64,000 nucleotides of DNA, from NCBI GenBank assembly GCA_958295485.1, contig OY282354.1, forward strand, positions 3,310,042-3,374,041. Reading direction: 5' to 3'. Below are positions 7,955-17,228 of the stretch, one piece after another; the first letter of the stretch is position 1; every line of letters starts with the position of its first letter. The notes beneath the pieces are model-generated. The model was not told the origin of the DNA and made no database searches. It saw only the letters and a program-made list of their open reading frames with translations. The DNA is from an uncultured Gammaproteobacteria bacterium (GTDB taxonomy: Bacteria > Pseudomonadota > Gammaproteobacteria > Eutrophobiales > Eutrophobiaceae). Made by a program: the position numbers and the translations under genes.

Positions 7955-9622
7955 TCAGCGCTTGCCAAGGAGGTCGATTTTGCGTTGCTCGATCTTCGTG
8001 CGGAGGGGCGGGAAAATCTCATGGGGGTCGATGGAGACCGAAAGCAGCGTCGGCCCTGTAGCCTGCATCGCCCAGGCGAAGGCATCATCGAGTTCGGCGG
8101 CGGCCTTGACAGTTCGGGCTTCTACTCCCATTGCGGTTGCGACCTGCGCGAAGTCAATCGATTCGAGCCGGACGAAGTGATCTTCTCCATACATTTCCTC
8201 AGCCTGGTGACGGAGAATGCCAAACGCCCCATCGACGAAAACAACCGCTACAAGTGGTAACCCCAGTTCCCTGGCGACTGTCAGTTCACCCATCGTATGG
8301 ACGAAGCCGCCGTCGCCGGAGATGGAGACGACTTTCGTGCCGGGCAGCGCTACCGAAGCGCCGATGGCGGCCGGCAGGCTGAAACCCATGGCGTCAAACT
8401 CGCAGGACTGGAGCAGACCTTCGGGCCGTTTTACCTCCAACTGTTCGCATACCCACAGGCGGTGGTTGCCTATATCGGCGGAGACGATCGTGTCATCACC
8501 CGAGTGGGCATTCAGCGCGCGCATGACGTCAACGGCGCTCAGGCCGTTCGCCGGATCGTTCTGCGGGGCGATTCGCTCGGGGCGCAAATTGAACCAGGGT
8601 TCGCGCTGGTCGATGCGTTCAGCCAAGAGTTCGAGCGAAGCGCCCACATCACACGCCAGGCCCTGGTCGATGGCGTATGAACGGTTGAGTTGCGCCGGGT
8701 CCACGTCTATTTGCGCCACTTGGGCAGCGGCGGCGAACAGGTCGGGCCGCCAACCAAAGGTGGTTTGTTCCCCAAGCGCACAGCCCAGCGCCAAAACCAA
8801 GTCAGCCTGCGCGATGGCCTCGCGCGCGGTTTCCGTGCCGTAGAAACCGAGCATTCCAACGCTGAGGGCGTGCGATGCAGGGATGCACCCGATGCCCGAC
8901 CGACTGGTGGCAACCGGCGCGCCGAGTCGCTCGGCAACAGTTTGCAGGTAAGCGGACCCGCCGGCGCGGAGCACGCCATGCCCGGCCAATATGGCGGGCC
9001 GTCGGCAGGTCGCCAGGCGTTCCAGCAAGGTCTCGATATCGTCTTTTGCGGGGCTTCCCGGTTTCGAAGATGCAACGGGAACCGTCGGCCGCGCCGGCGC
9101 GGTCTCGGCCTGCAAGTTTTGGGGCAAGGCGACGTGCACCGGTCCGGGACGTCCCGAGGTGGCGAGTTGCAGGCTTGTGGCGAGAAGGTTTGGGACTTCG
9201 TCGATGGTGGCGGCCTGAACCGAGCGCTTGCAGAAAGGCTCGAACAGGGAGACATTGTCGCAGTATTGCAAAATATTTTGATGCAAGTAGCGCCGGTCCA
9301 CCTGGGCGCTCAGGACTAACAGGGGTATCGAGTCCGCCTGGGCGTTCGCAACGGCCGTGACCAAATTCGTTGCCCCGGGACCCGGCGCGCCGGAGAAAAC
9401 CACTCCCGGTCGACCCGCTGCCAGCGCATACCCGGATGCCATATAGCCGGCGCCCTGCTCATGGCGCGCGGCAATGATTTCAGGAGCGCCGAGACGGCCG
9501 ATTTCGTGGTACGTCGGTAGAAAATGGCCACCAGCTACTGTAAACACGGTTTCGATGCCGGCATCCCGGATAGCCTCGGCGATGACGCGGCGGCCAGTCA
9601 AATTCTCGATTATCGTTGACAC
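7955..9622 (-). CDS. Thiamine-diphosphate enzyme, acetolactate synthase-like
   Basis: 555 aa, GTG start. The three ThDP-enzyme domains are present: an N-terminal PYR domain with catalytic Glu in ARHEQGAGYMA near residue 52, a central domain, and a C-terminal PP domain with SGDGGFVHTM near 440 (ThDP/Mg motif GDG). The family includes acetolactate synthase large subunits, acetylglyoxylate-type decarboxylases and similar enzymes. No regulatory small subunit lies nearby, so a biosynthetic IlvB role is unlikely. It is divergent from a TonB-dependent receptor across an AT-rich region with two palindromes, suggesting co-regulation with uptake of some substrate. Exact reaction unknown. Confidence 0.85.
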   Translation of the reverse strand: MSTIIENLTGRRVIAEAIRDAGIETVFTVAGGHFLPTYHEIGRLGAPEIIAARHEQGAGYMASGYALAAGRPGVVFSGAPGPGATNLVTAVANAQADSIPLLVLSAQVDRRYLHQNILQYCDNVSLFEPFCKRSVQAATIDEVPNLLATSLQLATSGRPGPVHVALPQNLQAETAPARPTVPVASSKPGSPAKDDIETLLERLATCRRPAILAGHGVLRAGGSAYLQTVAERLGAPVATSRSGIGCIPASHALSVGMLGFYGTETAREAIAQADLVLALGCALGEQTTFGWRPDLFAAAAQVAQIDVDPAQLNRSYAIDQGLACDVGASLELLAERIDQREPWFNLRPERIAPQNDPANGLSAVDVMRALNAHSGDDTIVSADIGNHRLWVCEQLEVKRPEGLLQSCEFDAMGFSLPAAIGASVALPGTKVVSISGDGGFVHTMGELTVARELGLPLVAVVFVDGAFGILRHQAEEMYGEDHFVRLESIDFAQVATAMGVEARTVKAAAELDDAFAWAMQATGPTLLSVSIDPHEIFPPLRTKIEQRKIDLLGKR

Positions 9623-9668
9623 TATACTCTTTATCCCTAATAAATGCTTGCCATAATTAAAAAATGAT

Positions 9669-9731
9669 GTCGTTTTTTTTAAAAAACGACCTTTTTTTCA
9701 GATTTTATTATTTATTTGATATTCTATATCA
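9669..9731. promoter_or_regulatory. AT-rich palindromes in a divergent promoter region
   Basis: Between the ThDP enzyme (start 9622) and the TonB receptor (start 9860) are two palindromes. One is at 9669-9690, with 10-bp perfect arms GTCGTTTTTT/AAAAAACGAC and a 2-bp centre. The other is at 9717-9731, TGATAT-TCT-ATATCA. The surrounding 70 bp are almost pure A/T. These are plausible operator and promoter elements for divergent control; the regulator is not identified. Confidence 0.4.
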
Positions 9732-9859
9732 TTAGAACCTATGATAATGTGATTTCTTTATCGATTTCAGGCCGTCGGTTGAATTCCGGGGGCAAACCAC
9801 CATTACATTTGTTTGCGTCTGATCCTGAATTCAGGCGTCCAACAACGGGGGAAAATTTG

Positions 9860-12022
9860 ATGATCCGAAATAACCAATTTATCCGGCGCCTGACCCCGGC
9901 GCTCAGCCTTGGGTTTTTGTTAACGACATTTACGGCAGGGGGGCAGGCTGCGACGCTGGAAGAAATCGTCGTAACGGCTCAGAAGCGACAAGAATCACTG
10001 CAAGACGTGAACCTGGCGGTCACCGCGATAACGGGCGGGCGGCTCGAGGGGGGACAGATCGACACCATCGAAGACCTCCAGGCCATAGCGCCGGCGGTAT
10101 CGGCCGGCAACGATTTCGCGTTCGCCAGGTTGTATATTCGCGGCGTTGGCCTTAACAGCTCTTTTGCCGGCGTTGACCCATCGGTGGCCATGCACACCGA
10201 CGGCGCCGTGACCGCGTTGTCTTACATGCAGCTGAGCTCTTTCTTCGACCTGGAACGCATCGAGGTATTACGCGGCCCCCAAGGTACCTTGTATGGAAAG
10301 AACGCAACCGGCGGCGCGATCAACCTGATCACGCGCAAACCCACCGAAGAGTTCGAGGGTTATGGCCGGGCGACCCTCGGTAGTGACGAGCTCATACGAT
10401 TGGAGGGCGCGGTCAGCGGCCCCTTGGCAGAGCGGGTACTGGGCCGCGTGGCGTTCAAATCCACTGACCGGGACGGTTACGGCATCAATGAATTTACCGG
10501 CAATGACATTGACAGCGCGGACAAGAAATCCATCCGCGGTCAACTTCGGTTCAATTTCAGCGAAACCGCGGACTTCCTGCTATCCGCGGAATGGCATAAC
10601 GAAGATGACGCCGCGCTGGGGTTGAAATTGATTCAGCCCCTGGTCGAGATTGATCCCAATCATCGTCCGGCGTCAGGCATCGGCGGGTATGCCGAGGGCC
10701 GCCGCAACATCGCCTCGGAAGCCGACAACGAGAATGATCGCGAGAGCTGGTCGGTAACCGGCACGTTCAACTGGCAGCTGAATGACCAGTTTCGCGTGCA
10801 ATCAATAACCAACTACCGGGACTCGGAAGTCCTGCTGCTGCAAGACCTGGACACCTCCCGCAATATCAGCGGCGGCATTCAAACCAACTTCACCACCAGC
10901 AAACAATTCAGCGAGGAGTTACAACTTCATTACGAGAGCGAACGCCTGCGCGGTTTGCTGGCGTTTTATTACTTCGATGAAGATTTCACCAATAACAACA
11001 ACATTGGTTTTCAAAGGCCCGCCGACGGGCTTACGACCCGCGTCCTGCTTACGGGTGACATCGATATCGAGACGGTCGCGGTCTTTGCCAACGCCACCTA
11101 CGATATTACCGAGCAATTCTCACTCAACGTGGGTGGGCGCCTTGCTTACGAGAAGCGTGGCGGCGATACCTCCTGGAGCTTGTTTTTTATCCCTCTTACC
11201 GTCCCATTTTCGGATGAAGCGAGTTTTACCGAGTTCACGCCTTCCATCGGCATTGAATGGCGGCCCATTGATGACCTGCTCGCTTACTTCACCTATTCGG
11301 AAGGTTTCAAGGGCGGCGCTTTCCAGGGCGGGCAACGCACTCCAATCCTCGAACCGGAGTTGATCGACAACTATGAGGTCGGTTTGAAAGGTGTCTACCT
11401 GGATGGCCGCCTGCAACTCAACCTGGCGGGCTTCTACTACGAAATAACCGATATGCAGCTGGATCGTACCCGACCGGGTCCGGGTGGCAGCTTTATCGCG
11501 GTGTTTGAGAATGCCGCCGAAGCCGAAGGCAAGGGCGTGGAACTGGAGGCCTCCTGGCTGGTGACGGATCAATTTCGCCTGGATGGAAACCTGTCCTGGT
11601 TAGACGCGGAGTTTGTCGATTACATGGCGGACAACCCCCTGACCGCAGCTGTGGAGCTTGAAGACCTTGCCGGCAACAGTTTGCGCCAGGCGCCCGAATG
11701 GAGCGCGTACATCCGGGGCGAGTACGAGTTCTCCCTGACAAACGGCGGCCTGCTGACCTTGGGCGCGGAGGCATCTTACAAAGACGACCAGTTCTATACC
11801 GAGTTCAATGATGCCCTCCTGGGCCAGGATGCCTATACCCTGGTCAACTTGAACCTGAAATACACCCTGCCCGGCGGCAAGGCTTCAATTGATGTCTGGG
11901 GCAAGAATGTGACGGACGAATTTATTCACAGCGGGGCTTACGTGAGTTCCACGGGCCTCACGGCCAACGCCACGTTGCTTCCGCCGGCGACGTGGGGGGT
12001 CACCGTCGGCTACGACTTCTAG
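9860..12022 (+). CDS. TonB-dependent outer-membrane receptor
   Basis: 720 aa from the ATG at 9860, chosen because GGGGGA lies 8 bases upstream and a signal peptide follows directly (RRLTPALSLGFLLTTFTAGG, cleavage near QAA). An in-frame opening reaches 9716 but gives no plausible leader. The plug starts with EEIVVTAQKRQESLQDVNLA, followed by RGVGLNSSF and VLRGPQGTLYGKNATGGAIN, the classical receptor plug motif. A long beta-barrel follows, ending in aromatic YDF, as outer-membrane proteins do. It imports an unknown ligand with TonB/ExbBD energy. Divergent from the ThDP enzyme. Confidence 0.93.
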   Translation: MIRNNQFIRRLTPALSLGFLLTTFTAGGQAATLEEIVVTAQKRQESLQDVNLAVTAITGGRLEGGQIDTIEDLQAIAPAVSAGNDFAFARLYIRGVGLNSSFAGVDPSVAMHTDGAVTALSYMQLSSFFDLERIEVLRGPQGTLYGKNATGGAINLITRKPTEEFEGYGRATLGSDELIRLEGAVSGPLAERVLGRVAFKSTDRDGYGINEFTGNDIDSADKKSIRGQLRFNFSETADFLLSAEWHNEDDAALGLKLIQPLVEIDPNHRPASGIGGYAEGRRNIASEADNENDRESWSVTGTFNWQLNDQFRVQSITNYRDSEVLLLQDLDTSRNISGGIQTNFTTSKQFSEELQLHYESERLRGLLAFYYFDEDFTNNNNIGFQRPADGLTTRVLLTGDIDIETVAVFANATYDITEQFSLNVGGRLAYEKRGGDTSWSLFFIPLTVPFSDEASFTEFTPSIGIEWRPIDDLLAYFTYSEGFKGGAFQGGQRTPILEPELIDNYEVGLKGVYLDGRLQLNLAGFYYEITDMQLDRTRPGPGGSFIAVFENAAEAEGKGVELEASWLVTDQFRLDGNLSWLDAEFVDYMADNPLTAAVELEDLAGNSLRQAPEWSAYIRGEYEFSLTNGGLLTLGAEASYKDDQFYTEFNDALLGQDAYTLVNLNLKYTLPGGKASIDVWGKNVTDEFIHSGAYVSSTGLTANATLLPPATWGVTVGYDF

Positions 12023-12034
12023 GAATTTCGGTTC

Positions 12035-12114
12035 CGTCATTCTGAGCCGCAGGCGAAGAATCCACACCGAACAAAGGCATGGATTCTTCGTCGCTACGCT
12101 CCTCAAGAATGACG
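12035..12114. repeat. REP-like inverted repeat between convergent genes
   Basis: Arms CGTCATTCTGAGC..GGCGAAGAATCC at 12035-12063 and GGATTCTTCG..CTCAAGAATGACG at 12081-12113 pair over about 28 bases with a short loop. The element sits between the converging TonB receptor and dienelactone-hydrolase-like genes, where it could act as a bidirectional terminator or mRNA 3' stabiliser. Similar hairpins in other bacteria are dispersed REP-type repeats. Confidence 0.65.
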
Positions 12115-12192
12115 AGGCAAGCGTACCCCTTTTGCGACACCCTCAAGGGGGAGGAGATTATTTCTTCCCCAGGCAGATTTCCCAAGGCGTTC

Positions 12193-12906
12193 TTAGAATA
12201 GCTCCTCCAGGAAATTCAGCAGGGCTTGCCAGGATCTCTTATCCGCGGCTTCATTGTAGGCCGTACCGAAATCGGGGTCGTTCGCCAGCGGATTGGTAAA
12301 TGCGTGCAGGGTATTGCCGTAGACGTGTATCTGCCAGTCTGCGCCGGCTTCCGTCAACTCCTTCTCGAGCGCAACCACGGCGTCGACGGGTACCATGGGG
12401 TCCTCATGGCCATGCAATGCCAATACCTTGGCCTTTATCTTGACGCCGGTCGTGTTTTCCGGCGCGCCGAACAAACCGTGAAAACTCACCACGCCCTTGA
12501 TGTCCGTCCCGACACGGGCGATGTCTAACACGCATAAGCCGCCAAAACAAAAGCCCATGGCGGCCATTTGAGCGCTGTCCACCTCCGGTTGTGACCCCAG
12601 CGTTTCAAGGGCCGCCGTCAAACGGGATTGCAGCAGGGCGCGGTCATTCAGGAAAGGCTGCATCAAACCGGCATTCTCTTCCTTGCTGCTCCCCAATACG
12701 CCTTTCCCATATACATCCGCGGCGAAACCGATGTACCCCAGTTCGGCCAGGGCGCGGGCTTTATTACATTCAAACTCACTGCGCCCGGCCCAGGCATGCA
12801 CGATCATAACGGCGGGCCTGGCGGCGACTTCCGCATCATCATAGGCGAGGAAACCCTCCAGGAGGGTACCGGCGTGTTCATATTCAACTAAACGTTCCTG
12901 GATCAT
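12193..12906 (-). CDS. Dienelactone hydrolase family protein
   Basis: 237 aa alpha/beta hydrolase. The nucleophile elbow is GFCFGG near residue 118 (Cys as in dienelactone hydrolases). The acid is in LHGHEDPMVPV near 168 and the catalytic His in NTLHAFTNP near 201. VIVHAWAGRSEFE near 34 is the oxyanion strand. Family members hydrolyse lactone or ester bonds; the physiological substrate is unclear and no aromatic-degradation genes are adjacent. It is convergent with the TonB receptor. Confidence 0.88.
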   Translation of the reverse strand: MIQERLVEYEHAGTLLEGFLAYDDAEVAARPAVMIVHAWAGRSEFECNKARALAELGYIGFAADVYGKGVLGSSKEENAGLMQPFLNDRALLQSRLTAALETLGSQPEVDSAQMAAMGFCFGGLCVLDIARVGTDIKGVVSFHGLFGAPENTTGVKIKAKVLALHGHEDPMVPVDAVVALEKELTEAGADWQIHVYGNTLHAFTNPLANDPDFGTAYNEAADKRSWQALLNFLEELF

Positions 12907-13019
12907 GGCTCAAGCCTCCATTTATATATTTAAAGTCTCTATAGTACCTGTTTCCATCCCGGACCCGTAGGTTCAGGCCCCGGTGACTGCCCTGAGCAAT
13001 GCCGACGCGCGCCGGGAGT

Positions 13020-13046
13020 CAGGGCAACCACAGGGGGTTGTCCCTG
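13020..13046. repeat. Small hairpin downstream of ntrC
   Basis: CAGGGCAACC and GGTTGTCCCTG can pair around a short loop, 35 bp past the ntrC stop. No T-run follows, so an intrinsic terminator is not certain. The core CAACCACAGGGGG also occurs inside the MITE-like elements near 46.9 and 49.6 kb. Confidence 0.35.
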
Positions 13047-13080
13047 CGGGGCAGCGCCGGTGGCTGGGGTGAGGAGGTTG

Positions 13081-14481
13081 TTATAATTTCAAATCCAGCG
13101 ACCTGATTTTTCTCGTCAAGGTATTGCGTCCCCAGCCGAGCAGTTTTGCGGCTTCATGGCGGCGGCCTCCCGATTGCTTTAACGCCTCTTCAACCATGAT
13201 CTTTTCAAACCTGGGCAAAGCGTCACCCAGCAACTCTGTTTCCCCTTTCAACAGGTTTACCTGAACCCATCGCCGCAACGTGTTTTCCCAATCATCGCCC
13301 GGTTCCTCGTTTGTCCCTGAATTCTTCAATTCAGGCGGCAAGTCATCAACGTGAATTTCCTTCCCTGACGCCATTACCGTCACCCACCGACAAAAATTTT
13401 CCAGCTGTCTGACGTTGCCCGGCCAATCGAGCCTGTTCAGGAACTCCTGGGTTTTTTTCAGCATCAGTTTCGGTTCAATTCCCAGCTCGATTGATGAGCG
13501 TTGCAGGAAATGCCCGGTCAATAATGGAATATCATCCCGCCGGTCCCGGAGCGAGGGAACGCGTACCCTGATCACGTTCAACCGGTGGAACAGGTCTTCG
13601 CGAAAGGAGCCGTCTTTTACCCGCTGTTCCAGGTTTTGATGGGTGGCGGCAATCACTCTCACGTCCACCGTTACCGGCATGTGTCCGCCGACGCGGTAAA
13701 ATTCTCCATCGGACAATACGCGCAACAGCCGCGTTTGCAGGTCAGCCGGCATGTCGCCGATTTCATCAAGAAACAGGGCGCCGCCGTTCGCCTGTTCAAA
13801 CCGGCCTGAACGTCGTGAATTGGCGCCCGTAAACGCCCCTCTCTCATGGCCGAATAATTCAGACTCCAGTAATTCACGGGGTATGGCAGCCGTGTTGATG
13901 GCGATGAACGGCCTCTGGGCTCTCGGGCTGTGACGATGCAGGGCCTGCGCCACCAGTTCTTTTCCGGTGCCGGATGCGCCGGTAACCAGCACGGTCAGAT
14001 TGGAACCCGACAACCGGCCTATGGCGCGAAATACCGCCTGCATGGCCGCGGCAGAGCCGATAATTTCAGTATCGGCCTTTTTCTTTACCGGCGCCGTTGC
14101 CGGCGCCGTAGAATGCCGCTGCATGGCGCGCTTTACCAGGCTGAGCAACTCATCAACGTCAAACGGCTTGGACAGGTATTCATAGGCGCCGCCTTGAAAT
14201 GCCGAAACCGCCCGGTCCAGGTCTGAATACGCGGTCATGATGATAACGGGAACGTCCGGTGATTTTTGTTTTATCTCTTCAAGCAAAGACAGGCCATCCA
14301 TGCCCGGCATGCGGATATCTGAGATAATGACATTTGGTTCATCCATCGAAAGCCGATAAAGCATGTCTTTTGCATTATCGAAGGTTATCGCCTCGAGTTG
14401 TTCCTTGATTAACGCACGCTCTAAAACCCACCTTATGGATTTATCATCATCGACAACCCACACCTTATTATTAGCCACCAT
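13081..14481 (-). CDS. glnG: Nitrogen regulation response regulator NtrC
   Basis: 466 aa from the ATG at 14481 (an in-frame opening extends to 14541 inside ntrB). Receiver domain: VWVVDDDKSIRWVLERAL with phosphoacceptor Asp in IISDIRMPGMDG near residue 54. Sigma-54-interacting AAA+ domain: GASGTGKELVA (Walker A), ELFGHERGAFTGA (GAFTGA loop that contacts sigma-54) and GGALFLDEIGDM (Walker B). A C-terminal Fis-type helix-turn-helix ends RRHEAAKLLGWGRNTLTRKI. It activates nitrogen-limitation promoters such as glnA when phosphorylated by NtrB. It overlaps the ntrB stop by 11 bp. Confidence 0.97.
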   Translation of the reverse strand: MVANNKVWVVDDDKSIRWVLERALIKEQLEAITFDNAKDMLYRLSMDEPNVIISDIRMPGMDGLSLLEEIKQKSPDVPVIIMTAYSDLDRAVSAFQGGAYEYLSKPFDVDELLSLVKRAMQRHSTAPATAPVKKKADTEIIGSAAAMQAVFRAIGRLSGSNLTVLVTGASGTGKELVAQALHRHSPRAQRPFIAINTAAIPRELLESELFGHERGAFTGANSRRSGRFEQANGGALFLDEIGDMPADLQTRLLRVLSDGEFYRVGGHMPVTVDVRVIAATHQNLEQRVKDGSFREDLFHRLNVIRVRVPSLRDRRDDIPLLTGHFLQRSSIELGIEPKLMLKKTQEFLNRLDWPGNVRQLENFCRWVTVMASGKEIHVDDLPPELKNSGTNEEPGDDWENTLRRWVQVNLLKGETELLGDALPRFEKIMVEEALKQSGGRRHEAAKLLGWGRNTLTRKIRSLDLKL

Positions 14482-15544
14482 TGTCGCCACCCTCCACGGG
14501 TAAGAGAATCCTGAAATAGCTCCTGTCATCAATTCGCTCATATTGAAGCCGGCCGTTGTGAGATTGTATCAACGATTGGGAAATCGATAATCCCAATCCG
14601 GAACCATCCGCCCTGCCCGTCACCATGGGATAAAAAATGTGTTCTCCTATCTCAGGGGGGACGCCCGGCCCGTTATCGATTACATCAATTTGAACCGCCA
14701 ATTTATAATGTCTCCGGCGAATTGTGCAGCGGCGTTTTATACGAGAGCGCACCAGTATCTCTCCACCTTCATTAATCGCTTGTACTGCATTTCTGGCGAT
14801 ATTCAACAGCGCCTGGATCAGTTGTTCCCGATCAGCCCGTAAAACCGGCAAGCTCGGATCATAGTCGCGCTGGATTTTTATATTGAATTTCGACTCGGCC
14901 TCAACCACGTTGCAGACATACTCGAGCGCCTCGTGGATATTGATGCGCTTGATCTCACTTTTCGCCGCCGGGGCCAGCATCCGATCAATCAGGTTCCGCA
15001 ATCTGTCCGCTTCATTAATGATGATCCGCGTGTAGTCGGTTAAATCGGAACCTTTTAATTCTCTTTCCAGGAGTTGTGCCGCGCCTCGTAACCCACCAAG
15101 GGGATTTTTAATTTCATGGGCCATGCCGCTTAGAGACTTTCGCGCCGCATCATGCAAGACAGACAAATTATTCTCGCGCATCACCCGGGTATAGGAATTA
15201 GCGTTAATCAATTCAAGAATCACTTCCATACATGCTTCATCATCCATCACGGGGGTCAGCATATAATCTACGGTCATGGCTTTTGAATCAGGCAAATACA
15301 AATCAATCCCCCATTCCATGCAGGGTTGTTTTGTTACCAGGGCGCGTTGGATATTGTCCACCAGCTTTTGTGACGCCGGCAGGATTTCATAAGCGGAATG
15401 ACCATACATTTTCCCGTGACTGATAAAAAACAAATTCTCCCCCGCCGTATTGATGCCCGTGAGCCGGAGGTCGTTATTAAATACCAGCACAGCGGTGTAG
15501 ATGTTATCCAGCACCCAACCTGCTCTGTCCTGCATCATACTCAT
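14471..15544 (-). CDS. glnL: Nitrogen regulation sensor kinase NtrB
   Basis: 357 aa. N-terminal PAS-like sensor region (residues 1-115), then the H-box SGMAHEIKNPLGGLRGAAQL with the phosphorylated His near residue 140, an N-box LLNIARNAVQAI near 232, and GPGVP and GSGLGLSISQSLI (G boxes) near 300-325. It controls NtrC phosphorylation in response to PII/glutamine status. There is no membrane segment, so it is cytoplasmic. It overlaps ntrC and follows glnA on the same strand, after a terminator and its own NtrC site, the same arrangement as enteric glnA-glnL-glnG. Confidence 0.96.
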   Translation of the reverse strand: MSMMQDRAGWVLDNIYTAVLVFNNDLRLTGINTAGENLFFISHGKMYGHSAYEILPASQKLVDNIQRALVTKQPCMEWGIDLYLPDSKAMTVDYMLTPVMDDEACMEVILELINANSYTRVMRENNLSVLHDAARKSLSGMAHEIKNPLGGLRGAAQLLERELKGSDLTDYTRIIINEADRLRNLIDRMLAPAAKSEIKRINIHEALEYVCNVVEAESKFNIKIQRDYDPSLPVLRADREQLIQALLNIARNAVQAINEGGEILVRSRIKRRCTIRRRHYKLAVQIDVIDNGPGVPPEIGEHIFYPMVTGRADGSGLGLSISQSLIQSHNGRLQYERIDDRSYFRILLPVEGGDNGG

Positions 15545-15558
15545 AGTCGTTGCATTAT

Positions 15559-15575
15559 TGCACTATTTTGGTGCA
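15559..15575. promoter_or_regulatory. NtrC binding site in front of ntrB
   Basis: TGCACTATTTTGGTGCA is a 17-bp dyad matching the NtrC consensus TGCAC-N7-GTGCA. It is centred about 23 bp upstream of the ntrB ATG and just downstream of the glnA terminator. From the known enteric glnL promoter, such a site lets NtrC-P repress the weak internal ntrBC promoter. Confidence 0.8.
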
Positions 15576-15588
15576 ATTGTCCCGGGGC

Positions 15589-15619
15589 AAAAAAAAGCCC
15601 CCTTTTCAGGAGGCTTTTT
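15589..15619 (-). terminator. Intrinsic terminator after glnA
   Basis: On the reverse strand AAAAAGCCTCC-TGAAA-AGGGGGCTTTTTTTT forms a stem with a T-run, 18 bp past the glnA stop. It separates glnA from ntrBC so that high glnA transcription does not all continue into ntrBC. Confidence 0.88.
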
Positions 15620-15637
15620 CACGGCGCGCTTCACATC

Positions 15638-17050
15638 TTACAGGCTGTAGTACATATCGAGCTCAACCGGATGCGTAGTCATGCGAAAACGTGTGACTTC
15701 CTGCATTTTCAATTCGATATAACCGTCAATCAAATCGTCTGAAAAAACACCGCCCGCCAGCAGGAACTCCCGGTCCTGGTCCAGCGCTTCCAAAGCCTGA
15801 TCCAGGGACGAGCACACGGTGGGGAATTCCGACTCTTCTTCTATGGTAAGGTCATACATGTCTTTTTCAAATGGTTCGCCCGGGTCCAGTTTGTTCTGGA
15901 TACCGTCCAGTCCGGCCATTAACATTGCCGCGAACATGAAATACGGATTACCGCATGAATCCGGGAACCTGATCTCGATACGCCTCGCTTTAGGATCAGC
16001 AACCCACGGAATACGACATGATGCAGACCGGTTCCGGGCGGAATAAGCCAATAATACCGGCGCTTCAAATCCGGGCACCAGACGTTTGTAGCTGTTGGTG
16101 CCTGAATTCGTAAAGGCATTGATGGCGCGGGCGTGTTTGAAAATCCCGGCGATGTAGTGCAAGGCCAAATCGGAAAGGCCGCCATACTTATCGCCGGGAA
16201 ACAAGTTCAGGCCGTCTTTGCCCAAAGATTGATGAACGTGCATGCCATTGCCATTGTCGCCAACCAGCGGCTTGGGCATGAAGGTTGCCGTTTTGCCGAA
16301 ACCGTGGGCGACATTCAACGTGCAATATTTCAGGGTGAGTAACTCATCCGCCTTGGTTACCAGCGTATCAAATCTTGTCCCTATTTCCGCCTGGCCGGCC
16401 GTCGCTACTTCATGGTGGTGCACCTCCACCGTCAGCCCCATCTCCTGCAAAGCCATACAGATGGCAGTTCGAACGTTTTGCAGGGAATCCACCGGCGGCA
16501 CCGGAAAATAACCGCCTTTTACACCGGGTCTGTGGCCGATATTCTTTTGCTCATCCATCAACTTGTCACTGTTCCAATGACCCTCTTCGGAATCTATTTC
16601 ATGGAAGGCGCTGTTGATATTGTCACCCCAACGCGCTTCATCGAAAATGAAAAACTCCGGTTCCGGACCGAAGTAGGCCGAGTCGGCTATACCCGTAGAT
16701 TTAAGGTAAGCCTCAGCGCGTTTTGCCAGTGAGCGCGGACAGCGCTCATAACCTTGCATGGTTGTCGGCTCTAATACGTCACAACGCAGGTCCAAGGTCG
16801 TCTCATGGTAGAAAGGATCAATCACAGCGGTTCCCGGGTCAGGCATTAACACCATGTCCGACTCATCGATCCCCTTCCAGCCGGAGATAGATGACCCATC
16901 AAACATCTTGCCGTTTTCGAAAAATTCATCATTGAGAACATCGGCCGGCACGGTTACATGCTGTTCCTTGCCCCTGGTATCACAAAAACGCAGGTCGACG
17001 AACCCCACCTCATGCTCCTCGATTAACTTATATACCTTCTCTTTAGACAT
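15638..17050 (-). CDS. glnA: Glutamine synthetase type I
   Basis: 470 aa from the ATG at 17050 ([10 protein letters not shown]), preceded by GAGGAGGC at good spacing; an in-frame codon 15 nt upstream lacks this. Signature elements: [18 protein letters not shown] near residue 50, [16 protein letters not shown] near 205, the ATP-binding [11 protein letters not shown] near 263 and [14 protein letters not shown] near 355. The [11 protein letters not shown] segment near 397 holds the tyrosine that GlnE adenylylates in GSI-beta enzymes, so covalent regulation is likely. It makes glutamine from glutamate, ammonia and ATP. Transcribed from a sigma-54 promoter with NtrC sites. Confidence 0.97.
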   Translation of the reverse strand: MSKEKVYKLIEEHEVGFVDLRFCDTRGKEQHVTVPADVLNDEFFENGKMFDGSSISGWKGIDESDMVLMPDPGTAVIDPFYHETTLDLRCDVLEPTTMQGYERCPRSLAKRAEAYLKSTGIADSAYFGPEPEFFIFDEARWGDNINSAFHEIDSEEGHWNSDKLMDEQKNIGHRPGVKGGYFPVPPVDSLQNVRTAICMALQEMGLTVEVHHHEVATAGQAEIGTRFDTLVTKADELLTLKYCTLNVAHGFGKTATFMPKPLVGDNGNGMHVHQSLGKDGLNLFPGDKYGGLSDLALHYIAGIFKHARAINAFTNSGTNSYKRLVPGFEAPVLLAYSARNRSASCRIPWVADPKARRIEIRFPDSCGNPYFMFAAMLMAGLDGIQNKLDPGEPFEKDMYDLTIEEESEFPTVCSSLDQALEALDQDREFLLAGGVFSDDLIDGYIELKMQEVTRFRMTTHPVELDMYYSL

Positions 17051-17100
17051 TGCTTGCCTCCTCACATAATTTATTTATACACGGAATATCCCATCACAAC

Positions 17101-17117
17101 TTGCACGTTTTGTGCCA
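17101..17117 (-). promoter_or_regulatory. Sigma-54 (-24/-12) promoter of glnA
   Basis: Reverse-strand TGGCACAAAACGTGCAA matches TGGCAC-N5-TTGCA, with exactly 10 bp between the GG and GC doublets. The predicted transcription start is near 17092, leaving about a 40-nt leader before the glnA ATG. Confidence 0.85.
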
Positions 17118-17179
17118 TGCTGAAAACCTGAAAAAACTGCTCATACTTTAGCGGGTTATAATCCAGCGCCTCAACGTAC

Positions 17180-17228
17180 TGCACCAAAAAGGGGTTAATT
17201 GCAAAGAACCATGCGCTGAATTAGTGCA
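17180..17228. promoter_or_regulatory. Upstream NtrC enhancer sites of glnA
   Basis: TGCGCTGAATTAGTGCA at 17212-17228 is a near-perfect 17-bp NtrC dyad, centred about 128 bp upstream of the predicted glnA start and overlapping the end of lysA. A weaker site with one good half (TGCACCAAAAAGGGGTT) lies at 17180-17196, centred near -96. The spacing resembles the paired enhancer sites of enteric glnAp2. Confidence 0.7.
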
